Assembly (NCBI GenBank): GCA_032988195.1
Contig: JANTQE010000018.1
Coordinates: 256,184 to 320,183 of the forward strand
Direction of reading: 5' to 3'
Length of the DNA stretch: 64,000 nucleotides
From: Arachnomyces sp. PD_36
Lineage: Eukaryota > Ascomycota > Eurotiomycetes > Onygenales > Arachnomycetaceae
Shown here: positions 11,018 to 23,661 of the stretch, piece after piece
How positions within the stretch are numbered: the first letter of the stretch is position 1
Layout of the letters: every line of letters starts with the position of its first letter
Translations under genes and position numbers: made by a program
The notes under the pieces: generated by a model
Seen by the model: the letters and a program-made list of their open reading frames with translations, nothing else
Told to the model about the DNA's origin: nothing
The model's database searches: none

Positions 11018-14000
11018 ATGGCGGATAGCGGAGGAGAGAATACCCGGTTCCTAGCCCCTCCTGCGGTCACCGCCTTGAAGCAGGAGGCCCGAGAGTCGAA
11101 TCTCGCACGCGTCCCGATGGAACGTACACCAAGTGAGGACATGCGGGAAGAACGTCAGGATCTGAAAGAAGCCGCGGAACATTCGATGAACGTTATCCTA
11201 GATCTAGGGCTCGATGGTCGTATCAAATGGGTTAGTCCTTCGTGGACGGAGGTGGTCGGGACGCCGATGGATGCTGTGGAGGGGAAGATGATGAAGGATA
11301 TATTACTGGATAATAGCAAGACGGTTTTTGAGGATGCGGTTAGCTCGATGAAGAAGGATGATTCGAGGAGTCATATTGTGAGGTTTTCGTTACGGATGGG
11401 ACCGGCGTCGGTTTTGAAACCCACCTATCGCCGTGATGTTGGGCCGGGGGTTGAGTGGCCGGCAGATGTCGGTCACCCTGATGAACAAGGACAGGATCAA
11501 CAAGGGGATGAACAACGGAGGGAGGATGAGGGGTACGACGAGGATGATATTCTTAGTCTGGAGGGACAAGGGATAATGGTCTTTGACCGTTCAACAGGTG
11601 GAGAAAGCCATGTAAGTGACCTGTTCTTGACTTCAATGGCTTTTTTATAGGCGACGATGAATGAGACGTATGGATGAGCTGCTTCTAACAGTTTCTGCTT
11701 ATAGACTATGTGGATGCTTCGTCCCTCCTCACAACCGCGAGAAGTCACAATCGATCTACCACCCCTACTCGTCGAATCTTTAGGTGTTGGTGCAGAAGTC
11801 CTTGCCAATCATCTCACCGTGCTGGCAGACGTTGGCTACAGCGATCCTGCCAATCATCCTCCTCCGATGCCCGTCCTCTGCCGCATCTGCGAACGACAGA
11901 TTACACCATGGTGGTTCGAGAAACACTCAGAGCTATGCCTGCAGGAACATCGGGCTGAAATGGACGTTCAGATGGCTCAGGAGAATCTGAATGATCACCG
12001 TCATTTTATTGTAAAGGTCCTTGACGCACTTGAGTCTCGCAATAGCAGATCGAATATCGCCGAGGCTAGTCCATCCCCACCTGTAGAGGCCAGCTATAAG
12101 GGTCTCCTAATCGGCCCATCTTCGTCGTCAACTCCTTCCTCAGGTATAGCTTCTGGCCCGGTTTCGGCCCCAGGTACCCCACCAGGCTCACGGGATCACT
12201 CGAGCACTGGCTTTGGCCATAGTCGTGGGCGGTCCTTTGCAGTACGACGACCCCTTGCACGTATCGTGGAGTTGGTGTTAGATCTTTGTGACACTGCGTT
12301 GGAGATTAGCACGCCTGCCCTCAAAGAGGCCCGCACAGAGTTTGGAGATGAAGTTCGAACCCAGTCCCCTCAATCAGAGTCTCGGATCTCCCAAGTTGTC
12401 CAATGGCAGTCTCCGAGCAGTAACACGTTGGATCAAGAGGAAGGCCTTGCTGCCTTATCTGCCGATACAGAGACTGTTGCTCGGGCAAAAGTAGATGCGG
12501 TGCTTCGGCATCGCAGAATAGTTGAGTACTCCGAACGGATTCGAATTGAGTTTACGGTTCTGGTTGAAGAATGCATATCTGCGGCTATGTCGAAAGCAGA
12601 GCGTATCGCAGCAGGAGAATTGAGTGATACCTCTTCATCAACGGACGAAGCTCGACAGGAAGATATCCTTGAAAGATCCCAACCAGTGCCGATATCACAA
12701 GGTCCTAAAGCCCCACGGTCGACAACATCGGAATCTAGTGGTACTTCGGCCATGCCCATGGCGCTACGGAATTCGTCCGACCCTTCGTTGGCTTCTCGTT
12801 CTGAGAGGCGCCCATCTTCTGTCGCTACCTCTACTAGATCAAGCAGCCCAATGGAATGTCCAACCCCACGTTCCCATAAGAGCGTAGCGGGTTTACTCGG
12901 CCACTCTCACCCTTCGAAGCGCGGTTCATTGCTTGCTGAGAGTGATGCGGGTGACAGTGATAGTAGCATGCCCTCTTCCGTTGTTCCTGGAGCTAGACGC
13001 ACTGAATCCCCTTCGTCAGAAAGGGGTGGATTAGGACGTGCTGCTAGTGCGAGGGACAGAAAAAGGAAGAGTCTCATTTTGCCTGGACTATCTTCTTCCC
13101 CTCATCGGCAGCGATCTCCTGGACGAAGTGGCCCCGCGCCTCACTCACCTCTACGACTATCAAAACCACGCTTACCAAGTGGAGAGACGATGCCGTCTCC
13201 ATCTACTTCGCCTCTTCTCACAACTGGAGACTTCATGGTGCATGGATCACATCAGCATTCTAACCACCACCACCATCATCATCGAAGACAATCATCAACT
13301 GCGTCGTCCTCGGAATTTGCAAAGCCTCCCGTCTCACCTCGTCTAACGACCACCAACCACCCACCACCCCGTGCTCTCGCCCCATCTATCAAGGACTTCG
13401 AAATTATCAAACCGATTAGCAAAGGTGCCTTCGGCAGTGTCTACCTTTCAAAGAAAAAGACTACCGCGGAGTACTTTGCTATCAAGGTATTGAAGAAAGC
13501 GGACATGGTTGCAAAGAATCAGATCACCAACGTTAAGGCTGAGAGAGCGATCATGATGTGGCAGGGTGAAAGTGACTTCGTGGCTAAACTCTACTGGACC
13601 TTTTCGAGCAAAGATTATCTTTATCTGGTTATGGAGTATCTAAATGGTGGAGATTGTGCTTCCCTTGTCAAGATCTTGGGCGGACTTCCAGAGGATTGGG
13701 CAAAGAAATACATCGCCGAGGTCATCCTTGGAGTGGAGCATCTCCACGGCAGGGGTATTGTTCATCGCGATCTCAAGCCTGACAATTTACTCATCGATCA
13801 GAAAGGACACTTGAAGCTAACGGATTTTGGTCTTTCGCGCATGGGTCTCGTTGGTCGACAGAAGCGAGTCCTAAAGAGCCCCAATGAATCAGCACCAGAT
13901 CTCCTGAAACAGGGGCCATTTACTCGAGCTACCTCATTAGCATCTTCACGGTCTGCCTCATTTGACTTGCAAGGGGGAGGCAATTCTTCGCCAAATTCTA

Positions 14001-17000
14001 CTCCCGTCATCACCCCTGACCTTGGTGGAATCTTCAATCAACCATCCTATTTCAACCTGAGCGGGGACCGCGAACGTCCAGGACTCTCCCGCGAGCCATC
14101 TAGACGTCAATCAGGCTATCGGAGTGACAGTGGAGGAAGCGATGCTCTCAACAACATGTTTCGACATATGTCAGTACATGAAAGCGGCGAGATGCCAGTT
14201 CCCGTACAGAACCCACACCAAGGGGGTCTGATCGAAGAAGAGGCACCAGCGAGCGAAGCAAGTGACTCTCCTCACCTTTACCCTCTGCAACCATCGAGTA
14301 GTTATGGTGCGACGCCATCCTCTGTTTCACACAGCACACCGCCTCAGCAGCAGTCTATGCTTCCTCCACCGATGGCTCTATTCGATCCTGAAGATCACAA
14401 TCGTCGTTTCGTTGGTACTCCTGATTATTTGGCTCCGGAAACGATTAACGGCGTCGGTCAAGATGAGATGAGCGATTGGTGGTCTCTTGGGTGTATCTTG
14501 TTCGAGTTTCTCTACGGATACCCACCGTTTAACGCCGACACGCCCGATGAAGTCTTTGAGAATATTCTTAACCGGAGGATCAATTGGCCGGACGAAGCTG
14601 ATGAGCTGGTGACTCCCGAAGCCATGGATCTCATGAACAAGTTAATGGTTATCAACCCGGAAGAACGCTTGGGCGCCAATATATCTGAGAAATACCCGAG
14701 CGGTGGCGCTGAACTGCGTAGCCATCCTTGGTTTTCAGATGTCAACTGGGACACGCTCTTGGAAGATGAGGCTCAATTTGTACCTGCTCCGGAAAATCCA
14801 GAGGATACAGAGTACTTTGATGCCCGAGGCGCTACTTTACAGGCCTTTACGGAAGAGTTGGAAGACCAATATTCCTCACCGTCTGGTGGCGAATATCCCG
14901 ACCGACCACACGATGCGCTGTCGAAGGTTCGCACGCAGGTTAATTCAATTAAGCGTGGACTCATGCCTCTACATATCCCGCCACATGTCCGCGACACACG
15001 GAACAGGCGATTAAGTGAGCCGATGATAACTGATGATTTTGGCAACTTCAATTTTAAGAATTTACCTGTGTTGGAGAAGGCGAATAAGGATGTCATCCAG
15101 AAACTTCGGCAAGAGGCTATGCAGGCCCAGCAGAGACCGCCTACTTCAGTGACTGCGCCAACTTCTGCCACTTCGGGGCCTTCTCTTGAGGGAAGTCCGC
15201 TTCTGCCAATGCCGTTACAGCGGACGATGTCGCAAAATAAGAACCACAATCGTCCTGCGTCTCCGTCTAGTCTTAGTCAAGCCAATTCGTCGTCTCCAAG
15301 TCGGCCTTCGCAACCTTCGTCTCCGCTGATGGTGCAATTTAGCACCGGTCAGAATCACGAGCGGAGGAAAACGTCAGGCTCCTCAACCTTTTCGCATCAA
15401 TCAACGAGTGGGCCACAGTCTACCAGCTCTCTACAACCAAGCGGTTACTTCGAACCACCTCGACTCTCTACCAATTTCAAAGCAACAAGCTCCACAGCTT
15501 CCTCGCCTATTAAAACTCGTGGAATGACAGCGCAATCTCCAGAGAAGTCAACAACGCGACAAAGCAGTGTCCCATCACGAACAAGGTCACAGACTGTGGG
15601 ATCCCAAGACAGTGAATTCCCATCTCCCGTCAAAGAACCTTATGTACCTGGCCATCATAAACGCCGAAGCCAACTTTTTGACGTATCTCCATCGTCTTCT
15701 GACAATGAGGATCCTCGGGCCAAGGCATTACTTAAGGTACAAAGAAGAAGGCAGAGCTCGAGAAGGTTGTCACAAATCAATTTGAATGAGGGCCCGTACT
15801 TCCGTCCTCTGGATGTCCTTATATGTGAGGATCACCCCGTCTCGAGAATGGTTATGGAGAGACTGTTCGAAAAACTTCGTTGCAGGACTATCACAGCCAC
15901 CAATGGATCAGAAGCTGTGCGGTACACTATGAGTGAGGTGCAATTTGACATCATCATGACTGAGTTCAAGCTGCCGCAAATCAATGGAGCCGATGTCGCT
16001 CGGATGGTTCGAGATACCAAGAGTGCCAATACCAACACTCCAATCATCGCTGTGACGGGGTATCTCAAAGACCTACCGGAAACTCACAATTTCGACGCAC
16101 TCATCGAGAAACCACCGACATTGGCCAAGCTCACGGAAACACTTTGCAAGTTCTGTCAATGGAAACCACCTCCAAAGGATTTTACCCCTTCTCAGCCGAT
16201 GCCAATCCCCCCATCAGCCATGCGTCGCGTACCGAGTAACGCAGTGGACAGTCCCGGCTCAGTATCCTCTGGCTACCCACCTGTTCCTAGCAGCTCGTAC
16301 CGTGGCTCTAGCCGTGAAGATTCAGTTGGAAGTGGTTATTTTGGTGATCTTGAGCCATCTAAGACTGATGATGTTCCCGTAATCATCAATCGCCAGAATA
16401 CCGAAGAATGGCCTGCTGGTCTGGGGATCTCTGAGGAAGCGGCAAGTCTTGGGTTGACAGACTCGAAGAGCCCGCCATCGGTTCCTCCCGTTCCGCATCT
16501 CCTCTCTGCGACCTCTGCACCTCCTACTACTGGAGGACATACCTTCCCGAAGCGACGTTCCATTGAGGGAATCCGTGCAAAACGCGAGTCTTTGCAGAGG
16601 AGACGGTACGAAGGGGCTGAGTCTGGAGATGATGAGGATGAGGAACTTGGAGATACTCAAGTGAGGTCTCGTAGCCCGAACAACAAGACCACAAGATCGG
16701 GGTCGAAGCTTGGGACCGAGATGATGAGAACAAACAGCCGGGGCAGTGTTGTGAGTGGGAGTGAAGAGCTGCTGAAGAAGGAGAGGGAGATGTTGGAAAA
16801 GGGGAATGAGAGGGCTATTTCACCAGTCGTGGACCACATTCAAGAAAAGATGGATAGGTTGCATATCCCTGAAGATGCTCTTGAGACCTTGCCAGAAGTG
16901 TCCGAGAGGGAAGGCGAAGATAAGGCTCTTTCGACCCCCTCGCACCAGAGCCATTTTAATCTCAGGCCTGAACCTCCTCCATTCCCTCGCTACGAGACGG

Positions 17001-17341
17001 AAATCTACTCGCCACCTCATGCCAAGCCTCAGATGCTCCCGGAAGTTCAGCCGAAGCCTGAGAGCTCTAAGACAGGCCAGCTCACTCCTCCAACTGCATT
17101 CAATCCCAGCGGCAGCGGTGTTGATGACTCCAAGGCCAGGACCCCAGGTGAAGTCCACGGATTAGACGTTGATGCGGATACCGATGCGGATGCTACTCCC
17201 AAACCAGTTGCGACCCCTGCTGCGGATCGTGATTCTGACCCTACTCCGCGTGCGCGTGCTCCTGAGAGATCCCGCGAAGACTACATTTTGGGACCTGGTG
17301 TGACTATGCGAGAACGGGTCAATGCATGGAGAAGGCGATAA
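11018..17341 (+). CDS. rim15: Rim15-type PAS/zinc-finger/AGC kinase with receiver domain
   Basis: Rim15 integrates nutrient signals (TOR, PKA) and drives quiescence and stress programmes, largely through the Igo/endosulfine–PP2A branch. Exons 11018–11611 and 11705–17341 give about 2076 residues. In order: a PAS-like segment (about 65–115, with LDLGLDGRIKWVSPSW); a CxxC...HxxxC zinc-finger-like motif (Cys257, Cys260, His272, Cys276); Ser/Pro-rich linkers including a His tract near 13265; a kinase domain from about 759 with KGAFGSV, catalytic HRDLKPDN (about 885), DFG (about 905) and GTPDYLAPE (about 1103); and a C-terminal receiver from about 1568. Roughly 190 residues separate DFG from APE, the long insert typical of Rim15/Cek1 kinases. 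In the receiver the phosphoacceptor position reads Glu (IIMTEFKLP) instead of Asp, while the acidic pair (CEDHP) and the later Thr and Lys are kept. Confidence 0.93.
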
Positions 17342-18355
17342 TGTCGCTTCTTTTGCACTCTTAAATATTACTTCTTCTTTCTTACCTTTCTCTCTTTCCG
17401 GGGTTATTTTTCTGATGTCAGACTTGGATCTTGCTCTTTGTCGAGTTTACTTTCTACCCTTATTTTTCCTTCTGGACGATCTGGGGGGTTAGGCGAGAGG
17501 AAGACAAACAGTTTTCAAGACTAGAGATGCGCGATGGGTACTTTCAACCGGGGTGTGAACAAAGTGATGGGATCTTTTATTTTCTTTTATTTCTTTTGTT
17601 TGATGGTCATGGATGGATTTCCTTTTCTCAGGGATATGGATATGGGAAACAACAAGGAAAGGAATATGGGAAATGGATAGGAGGAGCAACGGGATGGATG
17701 TATGGCGTTTATTTTTCTTTTCTACTTCTTCTCTCTTGATATCTCCTTTGTTTTCTTTTCCATTCACGTATCAAAGCTTTTTCTTTCTCCTTTTCTAGTT
17801 TACATTATTTTTTTCAACCATTCTCTCATCTCTTTGTATGAGTCTTCCCTTACTTTTCCTTTGTTGTTATGCACGAAGTCTCTCAGCCTGTATGCTATGC
17901 CCGTATCTCGATTGCCTGCTAGTACTCATAACTACGATTGCTACTTGGGTCTCGACTATTATTCTTCTCTGTAAATTGGTTCCCCCCTTTTCCCTCGTCG
18001 CTCCCGTTTGGTGGTTATTCTTACCAGTAGTCGGAGGTGACCTATCTGGTGGAGTATCATGACTTTTGAGCCCTTCGTAAGGTGAATATTAACGTGGGCA
18101 ATCGGAAATACCCTCTTCTTTCCCTCCAGGAGACACCTCCCGTAGTAAATGTGGTTGATATTCCCGTCGTCGTTTGCGTCAAATCTTTACCGATAAGTAG
18201 GGTCAGGTCATGTGAACCGCGCCAAGATTTTCCAGTCCCACCAAAAATTCCATCTCGAAATTTCAACATCCAGATCTTCAAATTTAAAGGGAGGATCTTT
18301 CTCACCCGCACAGAGTCTTCCACCACAAAGTCAACGCCTGGAAGAAATATACATC
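17342..18355. other. Intergenic region, rim15 3' end and eIF3d promoter
   Basis: T-rich, with many TTTCTTTT runs between about 17390 and 17880, fitting a 3' UTR followed by a pyrimidine-rich promoter. No gene is supported. Confidence 0.55.
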
Positions 18356-20217
18356 ATGGCGCCCATATCTATTGCGGATATCGTCTCCTCTCTCCCGTCG
18401 GACGAATCTTGGGGACCCCCAACTGCGACCGAGAACACTCTCGATGGCGTACCCTACGCCCCCTACTCCAAGGGCGATAAGCTAGGTCGGATGGCCGACT
18501 GGACTTCGGAAGGGAAGGATGGTCGTGATGGCAGGGGCGGCAGACAGGCTTATAACCGTAACTACAGAGGTGTGTAATTCCTCTTTGTTACTACGGCCTT
18601 TTTTGATGGAGAGAGACCGCTAACTTGGGAGTAGACCAACAGGTTTATGGTGCGGGCACATCTAGCCTTTTCGCCGTTCAAGTCGCTGAGGATGAGTCCT
18701 CTTTCTCCGTTGTCGATAACACCCGTACCTCTGCCAAGACCCGTGGTTTCGGACGTGGAGGTGGAACGATCTTCCGTGGCCGTGGTCAGCGGGGTGCCAT
18801 GGGCCAGCGGGGCCGAGGTGGATTCCAAAGAGTCGGTGCCGGTCGGGGAGGACAACCTGGAGGTGACAGATACTACGATAACCGTGGTGGAAGGGGTGGA
18901 CGCGGACGCCGCTTCGGCTGGAAGGACTACGATAAGCCTCAACGCAACCGTGACAGTTCGGTCAACATCCGCGCGGACTGGTCTATGCTTGAGGAGATCG
19001 ATTTCAACCGACTCGCTAAGCTTAACTTGGAGACTCCCGACGGCGAGGATATTGATAATTATGGATTCCTTTACTACTACGATCGGGCGTACGACAAGGC
19101 TCCTGTCAAGAATATGGAGCGAAAATTGCAATCGCTCGATCGTGCGGCTTACAACGTCACGACTTCATCGGATCCTGTTATCCAGGAACTCGCTGAGAAG
19201 GATGAGGCTACGATTTTCGCCACTGCAGATATCCTTTCCATGTTAATGTGCGCTCCCCGCAGTGTGTACTCTTGGGATATTGTGATCGTTCGTCAAGGGA
19301 ACAAGATCTTCCTCGATAAGCGTGACGGCGCATCAATTGACTTGGTCACTGTCAACGAGAACGCGGCAGATGCACCTCTCGAAGCCTCAGAGGCCGGTCA
19401 GACCAACACAAAGCAAGACCCTATCAACACTCCAGGTGCTCTTGCCCTCGAAGCCACCGTTATCAACCATAACCTCGGTCTCCAGACCGTAACAGAATCG
19501 GATACCGCCAAGGTGGAATTCAGCCACCCCAACCCATTCTACAACCCATCCGAGGAAACCGAACCCTTGGCCTCCAAGGCATACAAGTACCGCAGATTCG
19601 ATCTCTCCCTCGAGAGAGACGAGGAGCCCCTCCACCTGATTGTACGAACCGAAGTCGACGCAGTGGTCAAGAACCCCATCCGTGGCGAGGACCAACAACT
19701 CGTTATCCGCGCCCTGAACGAGTTCGACCACAAGGCCCAAGGCTCTGGTGGTGCTCTGGACTGGCGTACCAAGCTCGCCTCTCAGCGTGGTGCCGTCGTC
19801 GCCACAGAGATGAAGAACAACAGCTGCAAGCTTGCCCGCTGGACTACCCAGGCTCTCCTCGCCAAGGCTGACATGATGAAACTTGGTTTCGTATCTCGTG
19901 CCAACCCGCGCTCCTCAGCCGCTCACGTTGTTCTCGGTGTCGTGGGCTACAAACCTCGTGATTTCGCTGTACAGATGAATTTGAACACTTCCAACGGATG
20001 GGGTATTGTCCGCACCGTCGTCGACCTCGTTAAGAGCCTCGGTGATGAGGACGAGGAGGATGAGGCCGAGAAGACGAAGAAATACGTTCTCGTCAAGGAC
20101 CCCAACAAGCCTGTCATCAGACTGTACAATGTTCCTCTCAACACATTTGAGGAGGATGAGGATGCCGTTGCCGATAAGGCGAAGGAAGATGCCGCGGCTG
20201 ATGAGGACGAGGAGTAA
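18356..20217 (+). CDS. Translation initiation factor eIF3 subunit D (Moe1-type)
   Basis: eIF3d is a peripheral subunit of eIF3 that sits near the mRNA exit of the 40S subunit and, in animals, can bind caps. Exons 18356–18569 and 18635–20217 are separated by a 65-nt intron and give 598 residues. The start MAPISIADIVSSLP and the block DESWGPP are typical of the N terminus. An RG/RGG-rich stretch follows (about residues 120–180), then the conserved cap-binding-like body with WSMLEEIDFNRLAKL, VYSWDIVIVRQGNKIF and the DWRTKLASQRGAV block. The C terminus is highly acidic (DEDEEDEAE and a final DEDEE). Length and order match the family. The subunit is absent from S. cerevisiae but present in filamentous fungi and fission yeast. 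Confidence 0.94.
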
Positions 20218-20787
20218 AAATAACGTTCGTTATTTATTTGCTTTATGTAGACTGCTTGTGACTTGCTTTATGCCCAGAATGACATGAACGGTACGACGAC
20301 ATGGAAATGGGATTGGAAGGGGAAGGGTTAAATGCTATTTTAAAAGTATAGGACCTCATTTTAATCAAAGTTCATTTGCCTCTAGTAGATCAAGGAGATC
20401 TATCTTCTTTTGTTAATTCCGTAGCTTCCAACGGAGACTTTCGCTCTTAAACCTCGTGAGCCTAATATGAAAAGCAAACACTGGTAGAAAAATTATGGTA
20501 AAATGTAAAGATATTAGATTAGAATTTAAGTATAACTTAGCAAAGTACTCCGGGCTAGGATGGTATCAGGTAGAGAAACTTAGGGAATACAGAAACTGCT
20601 GAAGACCGAAGCTGGGCTATGATCATCATGATATGTAGCAAGACGCCGGAAGATGCTGTTGAAACCAGGCCATTTAAGCCCAAGTACCATATTTCCTTCC
20701 CCCGCTGTCCCTCTGCTTCGCTGCATCCTAGTATCCAAGCGTAGATGATATGGAGCAGCAGTTCCCGAAGTCTATAGTGGTTGGTAT
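20218..20787. other. Intergenic region between convergent genes
   Basis: AT-rich, with no gene supported. It should contain the 3' ends of eIF3d (plus) and of the membrane-protein gene (minus). Confidence 0.6.
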
Positions 20788-21726
20788 CTATGCTCCCCCA
20801 TCATGGCTATCAGAGCCATCAAACGACATGAAACTCATGACATGATGTCGGGGCCCTATTCTTTCGTTGGAAGTCTGATTTCGTACGACTGAATTCAGGT
20901 TCGAGCCTAATACCGCTCCTTCAGGTGTCGTCGTTACCAGTGTAGGATTCGAGTACCGTGACGGATGTCCGGGTTCGATGAGAGAGTTTTGTTGTATGCT
21001 TTGTTGGTTTATTAATTCCCGCGTCGGGTTATGCGAGAGTTCGGGGATGGGAGGATTATAAACGGTGTTCGGCAGCTCGAGGGGTTGTGTCTGCGGTAAC
21101 GCGGGTAGCTCGTTGGGCGATGGTGTGCCGGGGAAGTGGACGCCGAGGCCGTCTTGTCCCGCCGCTACTGGGGGTACGGAGAGTTTGCTCGGTTCGTGGA
21201 AGCTGCTACGATTTCCGGGGGAATGGTAGGGCACGCTTGGGTTTGGGCTATCGAGTTCTGGGGTTTTATCAGGGACGTTGTGGTATTCCGAGACGCCGTT
21301 CTTCTTAGCTTTCCGCCTCCGACAGAAGAGGAAGAGGAGGATCGCAATGAGGAGGAGGGCGAGTAAACCGCCGATTATGCCACCGATTAACGCGCCCTTG
21401 TTAGATGAACCAGAGTGGTCTTCAGGTCCAGGATTCGCTTCTGACGTGGTCGTTGGTAACAGGTCACTCTCTGCGGTTGAGGTCGCCGTGGAGGTTATAA
21501 TCGTTGGTGTACTGGTGTGCGTACTAGTTTGAGACTGAGTGTTCGACGTTGTGGATGTTGTCGATGTTGTCTTTGTCGAAGTGCGTGTTTTGGTTTTGGT
21601 CTTGGTAGTACTTTCGTCGTCATCTCTACAGGTGCCGGAGGCACACGGATCGTGAGCGCAGCATCCTCTAAACCCCGTACTACAAACGTAGAATTGCTTT
21701 GGAGCTCGACATTCGGTCCCGGACAT
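20788..21726 (-). CDS. Single-pass membrane protein with Cys-rich N-terminus and Ser/Thr-rich stalk
   Basis: The function is not recognised. From the ATG at 21726 the protein has about 312 residues. A six-Cys segment near the N terminus runs from CRAPKQFYVC through GCC to DPC and GTC. A Thr/Ser stalk follows that is likely O-mannosylated, then one hydrophobic segment (GALIGGIIGGLLALLLIAIL) ending in a basic CRRRKAKK stop-transfer. The tail is cytoplasmic and Pro-rich, about 170 residues. The layout resembles fungal wall-sensor-like proteins of the Mid2/WSC kind, but the Cys pattern is not a full WSC domain. No signal peptide is visible. An in-frame ATG 63 nt upstream (21789) adds a short valine-rich stretch, and which start is used is not settled. 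Sensor role is inference only. Confidence 0.7.
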   Translation of the reverse strand: MSGTECRAPKQFYVCSTGFRGCCAHDPCASGTCRDDDESTTKTKTKTRTSTKTTSTTSTTSNTQSQTSTHTSTPTIITSTATSTAESDLLPTTTSEANPGPEDHSGSSNKGALIGGIIGGLLALLLIAILLFLFCRRRKAKKNGVSEYHNVPDKTPELDSPNPSVPYHSPGNRSSFHEPSKLSVPPVAAGQDGLGVHFPGTPSPNELPALPQTQPLELPNTVYNPPIPELSHNPTRELINQQSIQQNSLIEPGHPSRYSNPTLVTTTPEGAVLGSNLNSVVRNQTSNERIGPRHHVMSFMSFDGSDSHDGGA

Positions 21727-21789
21727 CTTGAGATGTGTTGTTCTCTCAACAACGACGACGACGATGCCAGGGCCCGACCATCCGTCCAA

Positions 21790-23661
21790 GTGTGGGAGGG
21801 GAATTCACAATGAGAGTAAACAAAGAGCTCAACGCATCCTCAGAATGGGTCTGACGATAACAGATCAGGATCGAAAGGTGAATGAGAAGCGTGATCAAAA
21901 AGGTTGATATTCCAATTCACAGAATATCTCTGACATTCACTAACAAGCCTTGACAGCATAACCACAGTCTGCATCTTTGAAATATCGCAGAGTCCAAAGC
22001 CCTTCAGCCTCAGACTCAGATCAAGGCTGGCTCTCATAGCCCAGAGGGCAGTTGGACAAAGCAAAGACAAGTGGCGTGGAATCTCATCTTCCAAACAGAC
22101 GGGATTCCCCACTTGAGCAAGCAAAGGCGTTGGACAATGAAGACGCCACGAGAGCCTTGCATGGCACAGATCCCATCGTTTGTATGATTTTGCTTATTAC
22201 AGAGAACTCTGTGCCACTTTCTTCCTTTGACAGTCTTGATTCCAAAAAAAGAAACGAGTTCTTATGCTTATTATTAATGGTGGGTCTTCCAGGGTATTCC
22301 ACAGCCGCGGAGCAATTGACCCTCTCCCATTGGCTTCGAGGACGCCGCAGTTGGCGATAAGTGGGGCTTGTGTGATGGACACCATAAACGCGACCGCATT
22401 TGATTTCTTGTCAACCAGAGCAAAGATTCCTCATTTCCCTCAATCCTTTGTGCCCTTAATTGAGGCCAGTCCCCTTACATGGCTAAAGGATGCTTTTCAC
22501 TCCCGGTCCCCCAGCTTAGCTTTTCAGTCAAACAACTACCTACCTAATCCAGATGCAACAATGATGGACTATTATCCGTCCCTGCCAATGCGAGTAGGAT
22601 CGTTGGCAATCGTTTCAAGCTGCAATCTGTTCATGATGCACACTACTGCACAGGGATCTTGGTACCAGGATAAAGCAATCAGGAGGTTGCGGGCCGGTGG
22701 GCTGTTACCTATCAGGTGCCCTCCCTCGCGCCAGATCTGTGGTACATTTCTCCAATGAGCAATCATTAGTAGCAAATATTTATGCGCATAACTTTCCACC
22801 TCATGGATAGGCGGATAGTGAATCGGCCTCGGCCGATGTCCTGCAAGCCCCTTCTACCCCAAAGCTAATTTTTTCAGTCCACCAACTCTCCACAGCACCT
22901 GCTCTATCAAGCCATCTTTGGTTACGTCCAGGCGCTTAAGGTAGCCAGCGATATGTTTCAACCTTGGAACCTATGCTCATTACTTCGTTGCCTTTCAAGT
23001 TGCGATCTAGTTTGCATAATTAAATTACACTCGAGGAAAGGTCTCTTATGGGCCATAATACCCTAGCCGAATGTTTCCCGTGGTCGTGGGTGCGGGCCGC
23101 GAAAGGTAACAAAAGGGGTAAATCATAAGTTCGCTTCTTGATCCCTCACGTAAAGCAAGGTATCCAGTACGATTCCGCCGTCTTTCATTGTCGGGGCTCC
23201 GGGTAAAAAGGGGCTTTCATATGTACTGTGCTAGCTAATCTTTTGGCTCCCGAGGAGATTTTCTTAATCTCGTTTATCCTTGAATGAATTTGGTGCTCAA
23301 AAGATGGTGATCAGGGAAATGTGAGTTCCCTTCCGGTCTGATTCACTTTAAAATCCAAGGGGGAAAATTATCTCCCACCTGTGACAACATTTTACGAACG
23401 ATGAGCAGGAATCATAACTACCGTACCCTTAAGAGGATCTGTTTGAACGTCGGAGATTTCTCCTCATGTCCTCTGGGGCTAGCTTGTGGGGCACAGCCCC
23501 TCCAAATTTGCGCCAACCGACCACGGGGCACCTCATCTATCAACTTGAGGAAGGGCGTCTCTTTTCTCCATCCTTTCATTAAAAGACGAGTAGACGTGTG
23601 GAATTCCCCGCGTCGCCGATAACGAAAGTCACCGTTTAGCAACCTCACAGTCATCGCCCTG
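21790..23661. other. Intergenic region upstream of HET gene
   Basis: Nearly 1.9 kb with no supported gene. The longest open stretch (22264–22758, 164 codons) has no motif or family character and its codon use looks random. The region probably holds the 5' regions of the divergent membrane-protein and HET genes. Confidence 0.5.

Noticed and set aside
18562..19131. 189-codon minus-strand open frame over eIF3d
   Set aside because: Antisense shadow of the RG-rich coding region; no domain character.
22264..22758. 164-codon plus-strand open frame
   Set aside because: No recognisable motif, no codon bias like its neighbours, no splice partners; likely chance.
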